Positions 43,970 to 56,717 of a DNA stretch of 64,000 bases are shown piece by piece. The notes beneath the pieces were generated by a model. It was not told the DNA's origin. It saw nothing but the letters and a program-made list of their open reading frames with translations, and ran no database searches. Origin of the DNA: Talpa occidentalis. Taxonomy: Eukaryota; Chordata; Mammalia; Eulipotyphla; Talpidae. A program made the translations under genes and the position numbers. The stretch spans positions 72,008,301 through 72,072,300 of the forward strand of contig NW_023604295.1 of the NCBI RefSeq assembly GCF_014898055.3, given 5' to 3'. How positions within the stretch are numbered: the first letter of the stretch is position 1; each line of letters begins with the position of its first letter.

Positions 43970-45700
43970 AGTGGCCTCGCAATTCCTTATGAGAAAGAAG
44001 CAGTATTTATAGAATCTGGCATAAGCAGGGCCAGAGGTCATTGGCAAGCTGATGGTCCAAACCCAAATATATATATCACTGCCACACATTAGCTCCATCT
44101 TTGCTTATACCTACAAAAATATGGGGGATCCCTTTTGATGGTAGAGGAGAAAGGCTGACTTGTTCTTTGATGGATCAGCTCAGGATGTACTTGTAAACTA
44201 TAAATGGTCTGCTTTTGCACTAGAGTTCACATCAGAGATGGCCTTAAAGGTTGACTATGATGACAGATTAGCTCAATGAGCAGAGATTCCTGCAGTGCAC
44301 ATGATAACACACTGAGTGAAAAAATAAGTTGTTTGTGATAAAATATCTACTAAATCAGGAGCCATCGTGAATAACATGACCTGTTGTTCAAGGAAGAAAA
44401 ATGGTGAGGAACATCAAGAGCAGAGGAAGAGACTTATAGATGGGCATGTGGGAGTCTTTGATATGTTAACTCTCACCAAAGACTTTTCAAATATAAAAAA
44501 GGCATGAATTAACTAATTAGACAAAAATAACCCAAAGACTTTTCAAATATAAAAAAGGCATGAATTAACTAATTAGACAAAAATAACCAGTCGATGTCCT
44601 GTAGTCTCTGACATCAGCCACTCAATTTTGGCACCATGGGTAAGAGTAGATTAGACTTGATGATGGGTGTGCAAAGTGTCCATGGGGCCAAACCATGAGC
44701 TCCATACTTCAAGGCTCATCTGGCACCACTAATGTACAGTCTTCTAACAGAGGAGACCAGCTCCTGACACCAACCAAATAGGTAATAAATTAATTACATT
44801 TAATCTCTTTCTTCCAGGAAATGACAGTGATTTGTTTTGTGTAGAATCCACACATACTTCATTATGAAGTGATTTCTACTTAAGTCTGTGAATTATTTCA
44901 TGGGCACGAAACATGTGTAGTTATATAGGGCTCAAGCTCAGAAGGGCCTCACCCTTGGTTTAATGTTATTCTTTTGCCACCTTGGAATTTTTAGCAAATT
45001 TTTAACAAAGAACACCACATTTTCATTTTTCAGGGTCTCAGCAAATTATGTAACTAGTCATTCCCCAAACTGGGGCAATCTCTCTGTTTATAGCCTTACA
45101 AAGATTTTTAATAATTGGCCATAAATTCCATATAATATCAGCAAAGATTAAATGTCCTGCATCACAGTTAAGAAGTGACATCTACTGGTCCTATTTTATA
45201 CTGCACTACCCAGAATCTGCTGGTAAGATATAACTATGATAAGCAGACTTGAGGTGTCAAATTGGAGATGATATCTGGTGAGGATGCGGCACTGGATTTT
45301 AGGACAGAGTATATAAGACCTGTGTCCTCATAACATCGAATGTTGAGTCCAGAAACCATGGGATGGAAGTAATAATAGTCCCATATACCATGACTTCCAT
45401 TCACGCCTTTGGAGAATTTCCATCTCTGCAATGCTAAGTTCTTTGATATCACAGATCTTGATTCAGAAGCGGAATGCTTATGCAAGAAGATGCAATGGGA
45501 GTCTAATTTCAGCTTAAACCACATCTGCTATTGTTTTTTTTTTTTTCAGACCTCTGTAGCAAGAGATCAATTGAAAAAGAAACAAATCATCATGCTTCAG
45601 GTATAGTTGACTCTGAACTCAAAAGCTGTTACTTAATGAGAGAATATACATGATTCTCAGGGGATCCACTTGGTGTCACGTGATACTGTATACCCAATTT
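43970..45700 (+). pseudogene. Decayed endogenous retrovirus pol (RNase H / integrase)
   Basis: An old, multiply broken copy. At 44,166-44,320 the plus frames show RNase H landmarks in order: a DGSA start, a KW..FAL block and an AE..AVH helix interrupted by a stop codon. Further on, a 'VNSHQR' word near 44,464-44,485 corresponds to the RNase H C-terminal His motif. After a 56-bp duplication, 'CPV' followed by a frameshifted F-G-T-M-G at 44,596-44,641 fits the integrase zinc-binding region and the linker after it. 45,200-45,620 may continue the internal region, but I cannot identify domains. No LTRs were found flanking it. Class I or III origin is undecided. Confidence 0.5.
44476..44587 (+). 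repeat. Perfect 56-bp tandem duplication
   Basis: The unit starting CCAAAGACTTTTCAAATATA and ending AGACAAAAATAAC occurs twice, head to tail, at 44,476-44,531 and 44,532-44,587, without a single difference. It lies in the retroviral pol relic. Confidence 0.95.
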
Positions 45701-46794
45701 TGACAGTGAAGGAAAAGTGTACCCAGAGAACAGCATGGTGACTAGAGACCCCAGGGATGCGGATCTAGGATACCCTCATATAAGTCATCTAGCATGTAAG
45801 ACATGCTAGCAAATAATAAGCCAGATCTTGAATAGATAAAAAAGGAGTTTGTAAATATCAGCTACACCCTGAGAATTGTGATAGCTATGGGACTGTGGTT
45901 TTCCCACTTAACTTTCCTTTATAAATTTCACAGGAAAAGATACTGTCTTCCATCTTAGAGGAAATGTTTCCAGATATTGTGAAATTCCAAAAACAATAAA
46001 ATAAAGCAAAGGGATCTGATCAGCACTAGGAGTGGACTGCAGGGGATGCTATGGTGCTCAGATGCTCTTTTTTCAGGTCCACGACACACATTTCTCAGTG
46101 CCAGTGGGTGTAGCAATGGATGGGTCAGTGAGTCCCTCAGCTATGCACAGTCAATGATCATTAAATGTGAATTTCAAACCCCAGCTCCTTGCTTCGATTA
46201 GGGACCACTCCAAAGGCCATCTCAGTTCCAGAGCTTGTCAAGATTGAGTTTTTTGTGGCAATTGCAGAGAAAATTCAATTCTGTCACTGTCCAACTCTAT
46301 TCCCCTCACTTTCTTATAGGTATTATTGCTGAAAAAATTCCACAAATCAAACTTCTGCACATTATTCTCCATGTAAAAGTCTTTTTTGGTGGGAGAAAAT
46401 CTAAGCAAAATCATGAGTAGATATTGCATCCATACAGAATGTGTATTTTAAGAACACCCAGAATTTTGCTTAGTTCAAAACAATTTACATTCAAATATAT
46501 CCACTAAGTATTGTTACAATCAACTGAGAATGTGAAGTAACACACACACACATAAGCTAAATGAACATGAAATATTTCAAGTTAATCACATACCAGAAAA
46601 GAAATGGGTATAGCTTGCAGAGAGGACAAGATTCAGAGAAATGAGAAACTAAGGAAGACAATAAAAGAGTGAGTCCTTTTATTTTATTTACATGCTAGAG
46701 ATTGAATAAATTCCACAGGGATAAGAATCTTTGATTGGTTCATTCATGTTAGCCATCTAATATAATGCCCAGCATATTATAGGTATTATCTATT
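45701..46794. other. Intergenic DNA, possibly further retroviral remains
   Basis: Wording such as GTACCCAGAGAACAGCATGG and 'GACCCCAGGGATGC' at 45,717-45,760 looks like repeat-derived internal sequence, but no domain is readable. Nothing recognised past 46,300. Confidence 0.35.
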
Positions 46795-46810
46795 AAATTA
46801 ATCATTTTTT

Positions 46811-47097
46811 TATTTTTTTCATGTTTTATTTATTTATTTGTTTGTTTGTTTGTTTTGTTTATACATGCACTGGGTACAGTCAGAAGCGCGGGAGGGTGAG
46901 AGAATTCACCAGAGCCAGAGCTGGGAGCAGAGCAGGCAGAAGGACCGAAGTACACTGCTGAGGGGAGCAGCGGGCGGCAGGAGAGGTCTGCGCACCATGT
47001 GGGACCCTCGCCGGTGGCGGGGGATTGAACCGGCGCTGCAGAGGCTGCGGGCAGCTTCGCAGCACAGCGCTCAACTGCTGCACCACCTGGGAGGCCC
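46811..47097 (-). mobile_element. tRNA-derived SINE, subfamily A
   Basis: Full-length. Its tail has expanded to (TTTG)n/(TTTA)n (46,827-46,860). Left target-site sequence AAATTAATCATTTTTT at 46,795-46,810, right copy at 47,098-47,113. Confidence 0.9.
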
Positions 47098-47113
47098 AAA
47101 TTAATCATTTTTT

Positions 47114-47380
47114 TAAAGGTTAATTTATTTATACATGTAAGAACTAGGGTATAGGTCAGAGGTGCGGGGGTGTGAGAGGATTCACCAGAGACAAAGTGGG
47201 GAACAGAACAGGCAGAAGGACCGAAGTACATTGCTGAGGGGAGCAGCAGGCATGGCAGGAAAGGTCTGCTACCCATTTGGGTAATTTCCTGGCCGGCCTG
47301 GGTTTGAACCCATGCTTCAGAGACTGCAGATAGCTTCATAATGCTGTACTTTAACCCCTTGTGCCACCAGGGAGGTCCCT
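47114..47380 (-). mobile_element. tRNA-derived SINE, subfamily B
   Basis: Full-length, more diverged than its neighbour at 46,811. Target-site copies AAATTAATCATTTTTT at 47,098-47,113 and AAATTAATCAATTTTT at 47,381-47,396. The 169-codon minus frame over both SINEs is repeat read-through. Confidence 0.88.
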
Positions 47381-47396
47381 AAATTAATCAATTTTT

Positions 47397-50001
47397 GGTT
47401 AAAAAGATTTGAGAAACAAATGACACAATGAATATATATGTCACAGAGAGAAACAACATAGAGATATGCATCCAATAATGTCACATAATTGTACTTTGTA
47501 CCTATGATGTGAATGGCACTTGAGTGCCAGCACCTTCAATTTTAATAAGACATGGCTCGTGCCCCCAAGGGTATTGTGGTGGGTGAGGAATTTCTGCCAA
47601 CATCATCTAGGGAGGCCATTTGTCATCGCAAACATGTCCTGCATTAAAGGCTATACTTCAAGAAGAAATTTTCTTCAGGTCTCTTCCCTAATTTAGAGTT
47701 TCTATAACAACCAACTATTAAGTCATCTAAATTTATTTAAAAGTTACCAGGAACTGACTCATGGTATAACAATATGCAAAGGTCCGACACATGAATCAAA
47801 TTTGCCCACATAAATCTGTGAGACTCTTTCTAATTTCAAGAATATTTACCCCTACTACTCTTGTGGATACCCTTCTCCATATTATAGTGCTTTGGAAACG
47901 ATAAATGGATAAATCATCGATATGATTGAAATGGTGGTATGAGAAGGAATTTTTCATCCAGATAGGATAAAGTGAAACAACCATGATTATAATAGAGAAT
48001 ACCTTTTAAATTATCTAAATATCACTTATCTCTAGCCTGGTGCTTTCTTTCACTTTGTGGGAAAGATAAGCATAACCACCATTTTGCTATACCTATTTTT
48101 CTAAGCTTTATTTTGACCACCTACTTCCTCAATTATCAATCATACCCCAAACTTGCAGTCTTTCAGCTCTTTATAGGTCTAATTTTTAAGTACAATTTCC
48201 TGATCAGCCTAGTAGGGCTTGGATTTCTTCCTGTCTTTTCAGCTACACATCTGACAGAATTTCTTTCAGTTATTTCTCCAGTTACGTCCCTATTATAAAT
48301 ACTATAGAGCTTTTAAAAAATTATCATTTCCTTGGTAAAAAGTAAGGCCTGCTGTGATGGTCTGAGTTATGCATCACCTAATATGTGATTTTGAAATTTA
48401 TGAATTTTGATATTTACATATCAAAATTATGAAGAAACACTTATCTCATATGGGGCAGAGATCATGCGAACATTCTGCATAAGTGCAGACTTGATAAATA
48501 TCAAATGACCATATCCAAATTAAAATAACATTTGCTTGCATTCTGAGTCCATATAGATAGGCGCGTTTTGTTCTTGTAGATGACAGGTTGACTCATGATT
48601 ATGAACTTTGACATCTCTCTGGCTGATTGAAAACAAATTGTGCATGTCAAATGAGTCCTTTACATTGGTGCAACCATAACAATTTACTGTCACAGACTAT
48701 AGCCAAGGAAGATTTTATTTCCCTCATTGTGGTTGATGTTGGGTACTATGTATGTCATAGTCCCTGGTTTACTAATAATTACTTATAATAAGCTGAAAAG
48801 ACCCCATAAACTCCTGCAGCTGTGGAAAGGGAAGCAATGGGGTAAAGAAACAAATAAAAAAAAAAACCACAATTCATTTCTCATTAAAGAAAAATCATCA
48901 CACTGCATATTTGAATTGTAGTTTTCCTTATTAAACTATAGGGCTAAAAAAACATGTTTATTTAGATCCCATAGATATTTCAGATTTTGGTGAGGAGTTA
49001 AACTGGAAAGTATTCAATTATTTTCCTAGATTTCTGAGTAGTAGGTGAATAGACAGCTAGACTTTTGCTATGATTGAAATATGTTGGAAAAATGCTTTTA
49101 GGAACAAACTCCTATTTAGATAGATAATCAGGAAAATTATCACATTTAATTTTTTTAGCTACAGTAAAAATTCCCAAAACTCAACTCATAATACTTCTCC
49201 AGTCTATAGGTGTCTGTAGTTTTTTTAACATGTAAGATATATGATTTCTTTTAAATTTCCATTTAATTTCTTAATCTTTTTATTCTGATGAAAATTATGT
49301 CACTAGTTATACCTTGTTTTTGAAGAAGAAAGGATTTAAAAGAAGTCATATTTCACATATCCATGGTTGCCAATGAGTAATTTCCTCACCTATCTAATCC
49401 TCACCTATCTAATCCTCGCTACTTCCAGTTTACTCGCTAATGTTCCTCAAGAGTCAATTTGGTCCTACAGAAACTAGTGATATATAATAAGTTTGCTTAC
49501 TGAGGAATTACAGTCCATTTTCTTTAAAAGAGCACTGATTAGAAGAAAAATCAGGATAAATTTGAGGATTTAGGAAAGCCATACTAATTTCAAGATGACT
49601 AATCAGACTTACAAAACAAACAAACAAACAAACAAACAAAAAAAAAACCTTTAGCAGTAAATATTGGCCTTGGTGGAATGAGTTTTATACATCTTTGAGA
49701 TGATCATGTCTTTGCTTTAATAAAAAAAAAAAACTGAAAAATAATCTATGGGATCTGACTTTAAGTACTAAAATGAAAATTATCAATCTCAGTATCATGT
49801 GATACATGAAAAATATAACATTTACTGTTCCCCATCTCCCAATATTTTATAATTATTTTTAAATTAATGTAATGAGTTTATGAGAACACAAATATGATTT
49901 TCATTGTGATAATGAATAAATAGCTTTTGATATATTTCTAAAAGTCAGTTCTGATACTTTCAGTAAGGGCAGACAATTTTATGTGTGTTGTATTAGAAAA
50001 A
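47397..50001. other. Intergenic DNA, nothing recognised
   Basis: 2.6 kb of AT-rich DNA. Holds a small duplicated word CTCACCTATCTAATC at 49,385-49,414, a (CAAA)n tract at 49,613-49,640 and an A-run at 49,721-49,732. No gene signal. Confidence 0.5.
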
Positions 50002-50015
50002 AAAAGCATGTTCAA

Positions 50016-50282
50016 GGGCCTCCCTAGTGGCGCAAGTGGTTAAGCACAGCACTATGAAGCTATAGGCAGCAACTGCAGCATGAGTTCGATCCCAGGGCCA
50101 GGAGCTACTCACATTGCACAGTAGACCTCTCCTGTCTCACCCCTTGCTCCCCTTAGCAGTGCATTTCAGTCAGTCTGCTGTTCTGTTCTCTCTGTCTCTG
50201 GTGAATTCTCTCAACCCCACCGCACCTCTGGCCTGAACCCCAGCTCTTGTATGCATAAATAAATAAATATTTTTAAAAAGAC
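50016..50282 (+). mobile_element. tRNA-derived SINE, subfamily B
   Basis: Full-length in plus orientation, head GGGCCTCCCTAGTGGCGCAA, tail AATAAATAAATATTTTTAAAA. Imperfect target-site copies GCATGTTCAA (50,006) and GCATATTCAA (50,283). Confidence 0.85.
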
Positions 50283-50454
50283 GCATATTCAAATAGTTTA
50301 GAATCTTAAGGTGAAATATTTCCTAGACAGTTTTTTTAATTTTTTAACACACCTAGTACTTTAAAAAACCAAAGATAATCATTTCTACAAATTCAACTGG
50401 TTGAAAATCTCTAAAGTTTTCCACTTTTGTTTTGTGGCAGCATATAAATTACAG

Positions 50455-50486
50455 GTGTGTGTGTGTGTGTGTGTTTGTGTGTGTCT
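50455..50486 (+). repeat. (TG)n microsatellite
   Basis: Short GTGTGT run with one interruption (GTTTGTGTGTGTCTGTG). Confidence 0.85.
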
Positions 50487-52539
50487 GTGTTTAGACATAT
50501 ATTAAACTGCAGAAGAAAGCTTGCATTTCATTTCAGTTTTTCTATCCTTCCAAGTAATTATGAACTTTCATTTTCTGATATATTTAATTTCTTTCCCTTT
50601 AGTATTTTTCTGTTATTAAATCCAATAAAATTAAAAATGCAATCTAAGTCATTTGTAAAGTATTAACTATTAGGAGGACATTGAAAATTGTAAAGCAAAT
50701 AATAAAAGCAAAATTCTGTCTTCTCAATCTCTCTCTGACTCTGTCTTTCTCTTATGGGAAAGACTATGAAAAATTGAGGGAGATGGGTAACATCAATTCC
50801 CAAAACAGTTACTTTTCTCAAAGTGCTGAAAGTCAATTCAACAAGTATTTATTGAGCTTCTGTCCCTGCTTTTGGGGATGCTGTGATATAAAAGAATTTT
50901 CTCCAAAGTTAACACTTGATTCATTCTGATTTAAAACTGGCAGTTAAGAATCAACTCAAGGTTGCATTTACTGTTTATTTATAAATATTTTTCTGCAGCT
51001 TGAATTTTTACCCCTAATAGAGGTGCAGCTTTGGAACACTTTAGTAATTTTTCCTAATCAGTATATAAGAAATTAAATTTTGACAATGGTAGTGATTTAA
51101 AGATTATCTAATTAGACTTGATTATTTGTAATATACAAAGAAGGATTCAAATTTTGAGAAAGGATACATTTTGGATATAGGCTATTTGTTTTACTCTTAA
51201 AAGTTATTATTAAGATACATTTTGTTTTCATTTATTTTATTTTGCTGTAAAATATTTTGTGGTATACACATACTTATAATTAAGAGAGTATTTAATTAAT
51301 TTTTTATTCAGTAAATATTTAGAGAACACCTTCACTTTTGCAGTTATTGCACTGTAGAATTTGCCACATGAAAATGAAGCTTCAAATATAGGCTAGCATA
51401 AAAGGGAAAGACACAAGAGAAAGCTATGGACAATTAATTTCCTATACACAACAAAATAGCACTGTGATTAAATATTTGTTAGGAAACCAGAAAAGTTGAT
51501 TGTACCTATATGAAAAAAAATAAAGGGGCTAGGATTTTTTTTTTAATTTTTAGATATATAATTAAAATTTTGTTCTTCCTTTGTACCAAAGAAATGCATT
51601 GACAGGTGAAGGTAAAGTGAGAACAATAAAATTTTTGTTTTCTTTATGCTTTCCTATGCTTTTCAAATGCAAGAAATTTGGTCTGCCAGCAAAACCATTA
51701 AAAGAGAGCCAGGGAAGAGGAATAAACTAAATTATGACTGTATCTAAATAAGGACTCAGATTAAAAGCTGCTGTTGTTATTATAAAATGATGATAATGTA
51801 AGAAGAACCTTATTTGCAGTGGGTTTAAAAGAAACTAATGTGAAAACACTGCAAGTGTGTGTAGAGAGATGCATGTAAGAGGTCCCAGAAGTGGAAGAGG
51901 AGAAATCGACATATTGGACTACAACACACATTAACTAGTGAAGATCCAATGGTTTAAATGATAAGAAATTTGGAGCATTTGTGGGGGACATTCAGGAAAA
52001 AACAATAATTCCTTCTAAGTTTATATGATACTTCATCATACTTAGCTTTATATCTCAGTAAGGGAATGCAAAACTTCCATTCCAAAATATGTGTTTTACA
52101 AATAGTTGATTTCATGGGAGGGATTTTGAATGGTAGGTGGAGATTGCTTTTGAAAAAACACGTTAGTGTGGAAAGTTGTCTCTGTAAATTCATCTCCCTC
52201 ACTGTATTGTGAACACCAGATGTCCTTATCTCTTTTCCATGGAGATGGCAGAACTTCTTAAATCTTTGTCTAATGTGCCTTTCTTGGCAAATTCCCTAAC
52301 TAAGCTTTCCCTTACATTCTCCCCCACTTCCTATGTTTTAGTTAAATTATTTAAGATAGCATCTGAAACCATTTGGCCAGATCATTCAGTTTTGCTGCAT
52401 CTACACAGGATGTATTCAGGATGTGTACAGGTGTATTCATGTCATCATTAAACTTCTTTTTGTATGTTTCATCTTTTCAATTTGGCTGATGCTTGTTTAT
52501 TTGTTTCTCTAACCTCTGAAGACCCAGATGATTTCCTCT
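50487..52539. other. Intergenic DNA, nothing recognised
   Basis: AT-rich. AGTCAATTCAACAAGTATTTATTGAGC (split at 50,831-50,857) has the sound of an L2/MIR end but is too short to call. Longest frame 82 codons. Confidence 0.45.
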
Positions 52540-52765
52540 GTACTCAGACATAACTCCACATACTACTTGTATAACTTAAGTTTCTCAATTAATACTCAGT
52601 TTTCCAATATAGCATCAGAATAATAATAGTGACACTCTTTAATGCATTTCTGAAAATTAAATAAATTTAAACCATTGTAAGACACAGCATTTGTCAAACC
52701 CATAATTTGCACTTTATAAGTGGTAGCTTATTTATTTCATGTAAGTAGGAAAATCATGGTAGGAG
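52540..52765 (+). mobile_element. MIR relic
   Basis: Order TCTGTACTCAGACATAAC, 'CTTGTATAACTTAAGTTTCT', AGAATAATAATAGTGACACT, and a 'GTAAGACACAGCATTTGTC' end fits a decayed plus-strand MIR. Confidence 0.5.
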
Positions 52766-55700
52766 GCAGAGATGGAAATCAAATGAAATGACTCTTGTGT
52801 TATTTTTGTACTCTTCAAGTCACAGTTGATGTGTGACATAGAAATCATAGGTTAAGGTTTATACAATGCCAGACACAAATGACACAGCGTGGATGTTCTA
52901 ATATCCTCATTGACAGAGTCTTTTCTTCCACTTCATAGAATGAGGTCATATCTCAGTAGAGTAGCCATTGACTCAACTATTGCTATAACGTTAGTAAAAA
53001 GATGTATAAATCTTAAGAATATTTGTAAGAGTCCTTTACTCTTCAAAATATGCACCACTGAAAATTCCTATGGCTGGCATCCACTCTAGGCTCAAAATAT
53101 TTAGATAGTGCATAAGGCAATCTGAAATAGATGGATTTGGGAGATGTTAATTATTGAAAAGCAGCTAATTGCTCTCTTTAGAAGCAGATACATGGAATTT
53201 ATGACTGCTGAATCATTGAATTATTTCAATCCATATTATTGGATTGAAATTTTATCAAATTTTAACAGCCATATCCTTAAACTCTTCAAACAGAAATTTT
53301 TAGAAGCATTTTTTATATTCACCTGTAGAATAGCACTAAATGATACATTTGGGTTCACAGAGTTGTAGATAGCAAAGGGAATACTCAAGTTTAGTATTTA
53401 AGAATTTAGAGAAGTAAAAATGTTGAATAATAAAACCAAAAGTGGCTACTATTAATGCAACCAAGCACATATATTACTTTAAAATAAATAGCATTAATGA
53501 CTGGAAGAAAACAGGCTTTGGGAAAAAATAAAATAGAACTAAAAATGAGAGTAGTGATAAAAGATAAACCAACTTTTTATCAACTAGTGTCTCAAATAAA
53601 ACAGAAAAGGTCCAGAGTTTTTGTCACACCAATATGCTATGTTTTATGTATATTTAGAAGAAAAATAATTGATTTTAGTATTATCATCAAGTAAGGACTG
53701 TGATATAGCAACAGTAGAACCAAGCCTCTCCCTGTAGATGATGTGTAAGCCAAGTATGAGCATGGAGCTGGACAGTGCTCAAGACTTCCTGTAGAAAGTA
53801 GGATCTAGAGATTTTTGAGGGAGGCACAGAAGGCAAATCTGGGTGAAATGAAATATGATCCAAGGAAAGGGAGGGTTTTGACCTGTTTAAACAGTATAAA
53901 TCTAATCATGCCTACTTGAGGACTGATGGTATACCATAGAGCTGTTAGTTTCCTTTCTGCTTATTGGTCACTGAAAGTAGGTGAGTATTAGCAGACTCAT
54001 AGTGTTGCCTTCCCAAGTTATCAATATTTTTATAATAAATGGATGTTCAATTTATGAATTCACTTCCTTGGTAGTATTTATGAATTGAATTAGGATTATA
54101 GTTACCTGTTGCTGTAAACAAACTCCTTTTTCATGCATAAGATAAAAAGGAAAACTCTCAGAGGGGAAGGAGAGAAAGGAAGTTATCAACAAAATGGAAA
54201 TGCTGTTTCCAAACCTTCTGATTTTTTATTGAGAAATTAGGCGCTCTCTCCATAATGTTTCTTGGGATCTACCCCAAGTTTATCAGGTGAATGTGTCTGA
54301 AGGAAAAACAAATGCTGACATTCCCTATATAAGTATGTCTTGCTCTGCACTTAGAGATAGAGATTTGCTCCTACCAATGGTCATATAACCCTCTGATGTA
54401 ATTGTTGTCCATAGTAAGTAATGAGTGATCTCATGCATGTGGAATCACAATGAGAGAAAAGGTGTGGTCTCTTTCTAATCATATTTGTCAAAGAAGGGAT
54501 ATATGGGGCTATGCTTTCAAATTTAACATATGGACACTGGGATTTGGCTACAAGTGTGTCACCCAAGTATAATAGAATTTCCTGGTGCATGTCACCTCCT
54601 CACACATTCTTAGGAAAGCAGTCATACATGGTTGCTACTGTTCAGTCAGTTTAAGCACAAACTTGCAAAAGGATAAGAGCACTCAGTACTTATTCCTACA
54701 GAAACTCCTACAAAAATCTCATAGAATCATGAAAGAAACTCTGGCTCAGAAAGTGGGACAGTTTGAGTCTCTGACTATTCTAAATCTTGAATCAGTTAGC
54801 TGACTCCCCTTTTTACTATTTTCCTCCATCTTCCACTCAACTTGAAAAGCACTCCCACCTGTTCTGCTGGCAATGTTATACCCAGCTAATAAAAATGAGG
54901 TGTACTGCTCAATTTATCTGCACCTGATTCTGTTGGAAGGCAGCTAAAGGCTAGTGAGTCCTGTATACTGAACAGCATTGGAGCCTCTGTAATCTGAGGG
55001 GGAAACATTCAAAGGGCAATGTGAAGCTCAATTTACAGAAATAGACTGAAAATTGCTGTCAAGTGGCCCAGCAGACAATGCTTATGTGCAGCCATCACAG
55101 ATCAGGTTGCTCAATTTCAGGAAAAAAGTTTTATAGCATCAGGCATTGATAGTTTTGGGACCATCATCTCTGAATAGAAAATGGTGGCTCAGGCACTAAC
55201 ACCTGTCTTGATTAACCTGGTGCCAATCTATGAGTATTAAATTTATTCTCCCCAATCACTTCTACAGGTATTAGCAAATACCATCTTTAAAATACTCAGT
55301 TTGAAACAATCAGTTCTACTATCAATTTAAAATTGATTCCTATTCATTAACTTCCTGGAAGTACATCCTGGAATAAAATTCCTTACACTTTTTGCTCAGA
55401 TATGTCAGTGTTGTGCTGTAATCTTTATCAAACACTTGGCTTCTGAACTAAATTATTTTCATCAGGGACATTGGGAGAGGTGATATGTCACATTATACCA
55501 ACACCTTCTGGCCATGCATCTTATACCTTTACACCTAACAATAATGTCTGAGTCCTGTTTCTCCAGGAACGGTTTCAAAACTTTTTTTTTTTTCCCTTTT
55601 TGCAAAGCTCTTTAAGATAATCTTTAGTCAAATAGGTCAACCATTATTTGAACATCTTTGAGTAATGTCTTCTTGGGATGCCTTGTTTAGGAAATGGCTT

Positions 55701-56182
55701 TTGCCATTTTGATGGAATTTAGCTTTGATATTCAAGCTGATTTGTCCTCCTCCAGCTTTCTCAGCTACCAGGCACTTGAACTTTCACTCACATTTTTCTG
55801 CTAAGCTTCTGCTGACGGGCCTCTCTAGATACCATTCAGTAGGCTGACTGAAATATAACCTCACTCCAGGTCAAATGCCTTTAAGCTGAAAACCATTTCC
55901 AAGAAGGATGAAAATCTTAGATATTTCATGTCTGTCTATTTGGCAGTGTTGAGATAAGAGCGATGACTCTTGTTGTTTTTTTTTTTTTCTTTTTTCTATA
56001 GCAGCCTGAGGAAGACAAGTCCACATGCTCATTAGCACTCAATGCTGCGCATACATGAAACTTGAATGGAAAATAGAATGGTACAAATTACGAATCATTG
56101 TAATCATGGACAGATTAGATATAATGCTGACAGAATGTGTAAGGCACATTTGATTAATTGAACTAGTAAAAATTGTATAATT
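52766..56182. other. Intergenic DNA, nothing recognised
   Basis: 3.4 kb without SINEs or L1. T-runs at 55,581-55,592 and 55,977-55,988. 54,100-55,900 is less AT-rich and could be an old LTR-retrotransposon or single-copy DNA. No domain was readable. Short frames up to 74 codons only. Confidence 0.4.
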
Positions 56183-56193
56183 TTGGCCTGGAT

Positions 56194-56474
56194 ATATATA
56201 TATTTAAGATTTATTTATTTATTTATACAAGCACTGGGTACAGTCAGAAGCGTGGGAGGGTGAGAGAATTCACCAGAGCCAGAGCAGGGAGCAGAGCAGG
56301 CAGAAGGATCGAAGTACACTGCTGAGGGGAGCAGCTGGCAGCAGGAGAGGTCTGCGCGCCATGTGGGACCCTCCTCCGGTGGCCAGGGAGCAGCCGGGGA
56401 TTGAACCGGTGCTGCAGAGGCTGTGGGCAGCTTCTCAACCCAGCGCTCAACCGCTGTGCCACCACGGGAGGCCC
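56194..56474 (-). mobile_element. tRNA-derived SINE, subfamily A, young
   Basis: Full-length. Perfect target-site duplication TTGGCCTGGAT at 56,183-56,193 and 56,475-56,485. It carries the extra GGGAGCAGCCGGGG body segment also seen at 2759-3030. Confidence 0.9.
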
Positions 56475-56717
56475 TTGGCCTGGATTTTTAAAAGTCAATT
56501 TTAAAACATGTACTAATTGTTAAATAAAAATAATGCCACGATTCAGTAAAATAAAGTATGTTCATTAGAGAAAACAAATGACATACATCAGTGAATTTTC
56601 AAAGAATTGCCTACTGAGTATTTTCCCCTTATTATACTGTCTCAAAACCTCAACATTAATGTTTGCATTTTCTAATCAGGTACTGTCCTTGAAAGTCTAC
56701 TTACAATAATATGCATA

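Noticed and set aside
44476..44587. CRISPR-like or satellite array
   Set aside because: Only two contiguous units and no spacers. Mammalian context.
46830..47339. 169-codon minus frame, Cys/Pro/Ser-rich
   Set aside because: It runs across two SINEs. Similar Pro/Ser/Ala-rich peptides appear at every subfamily A or B copy, so it is repeat read-through.
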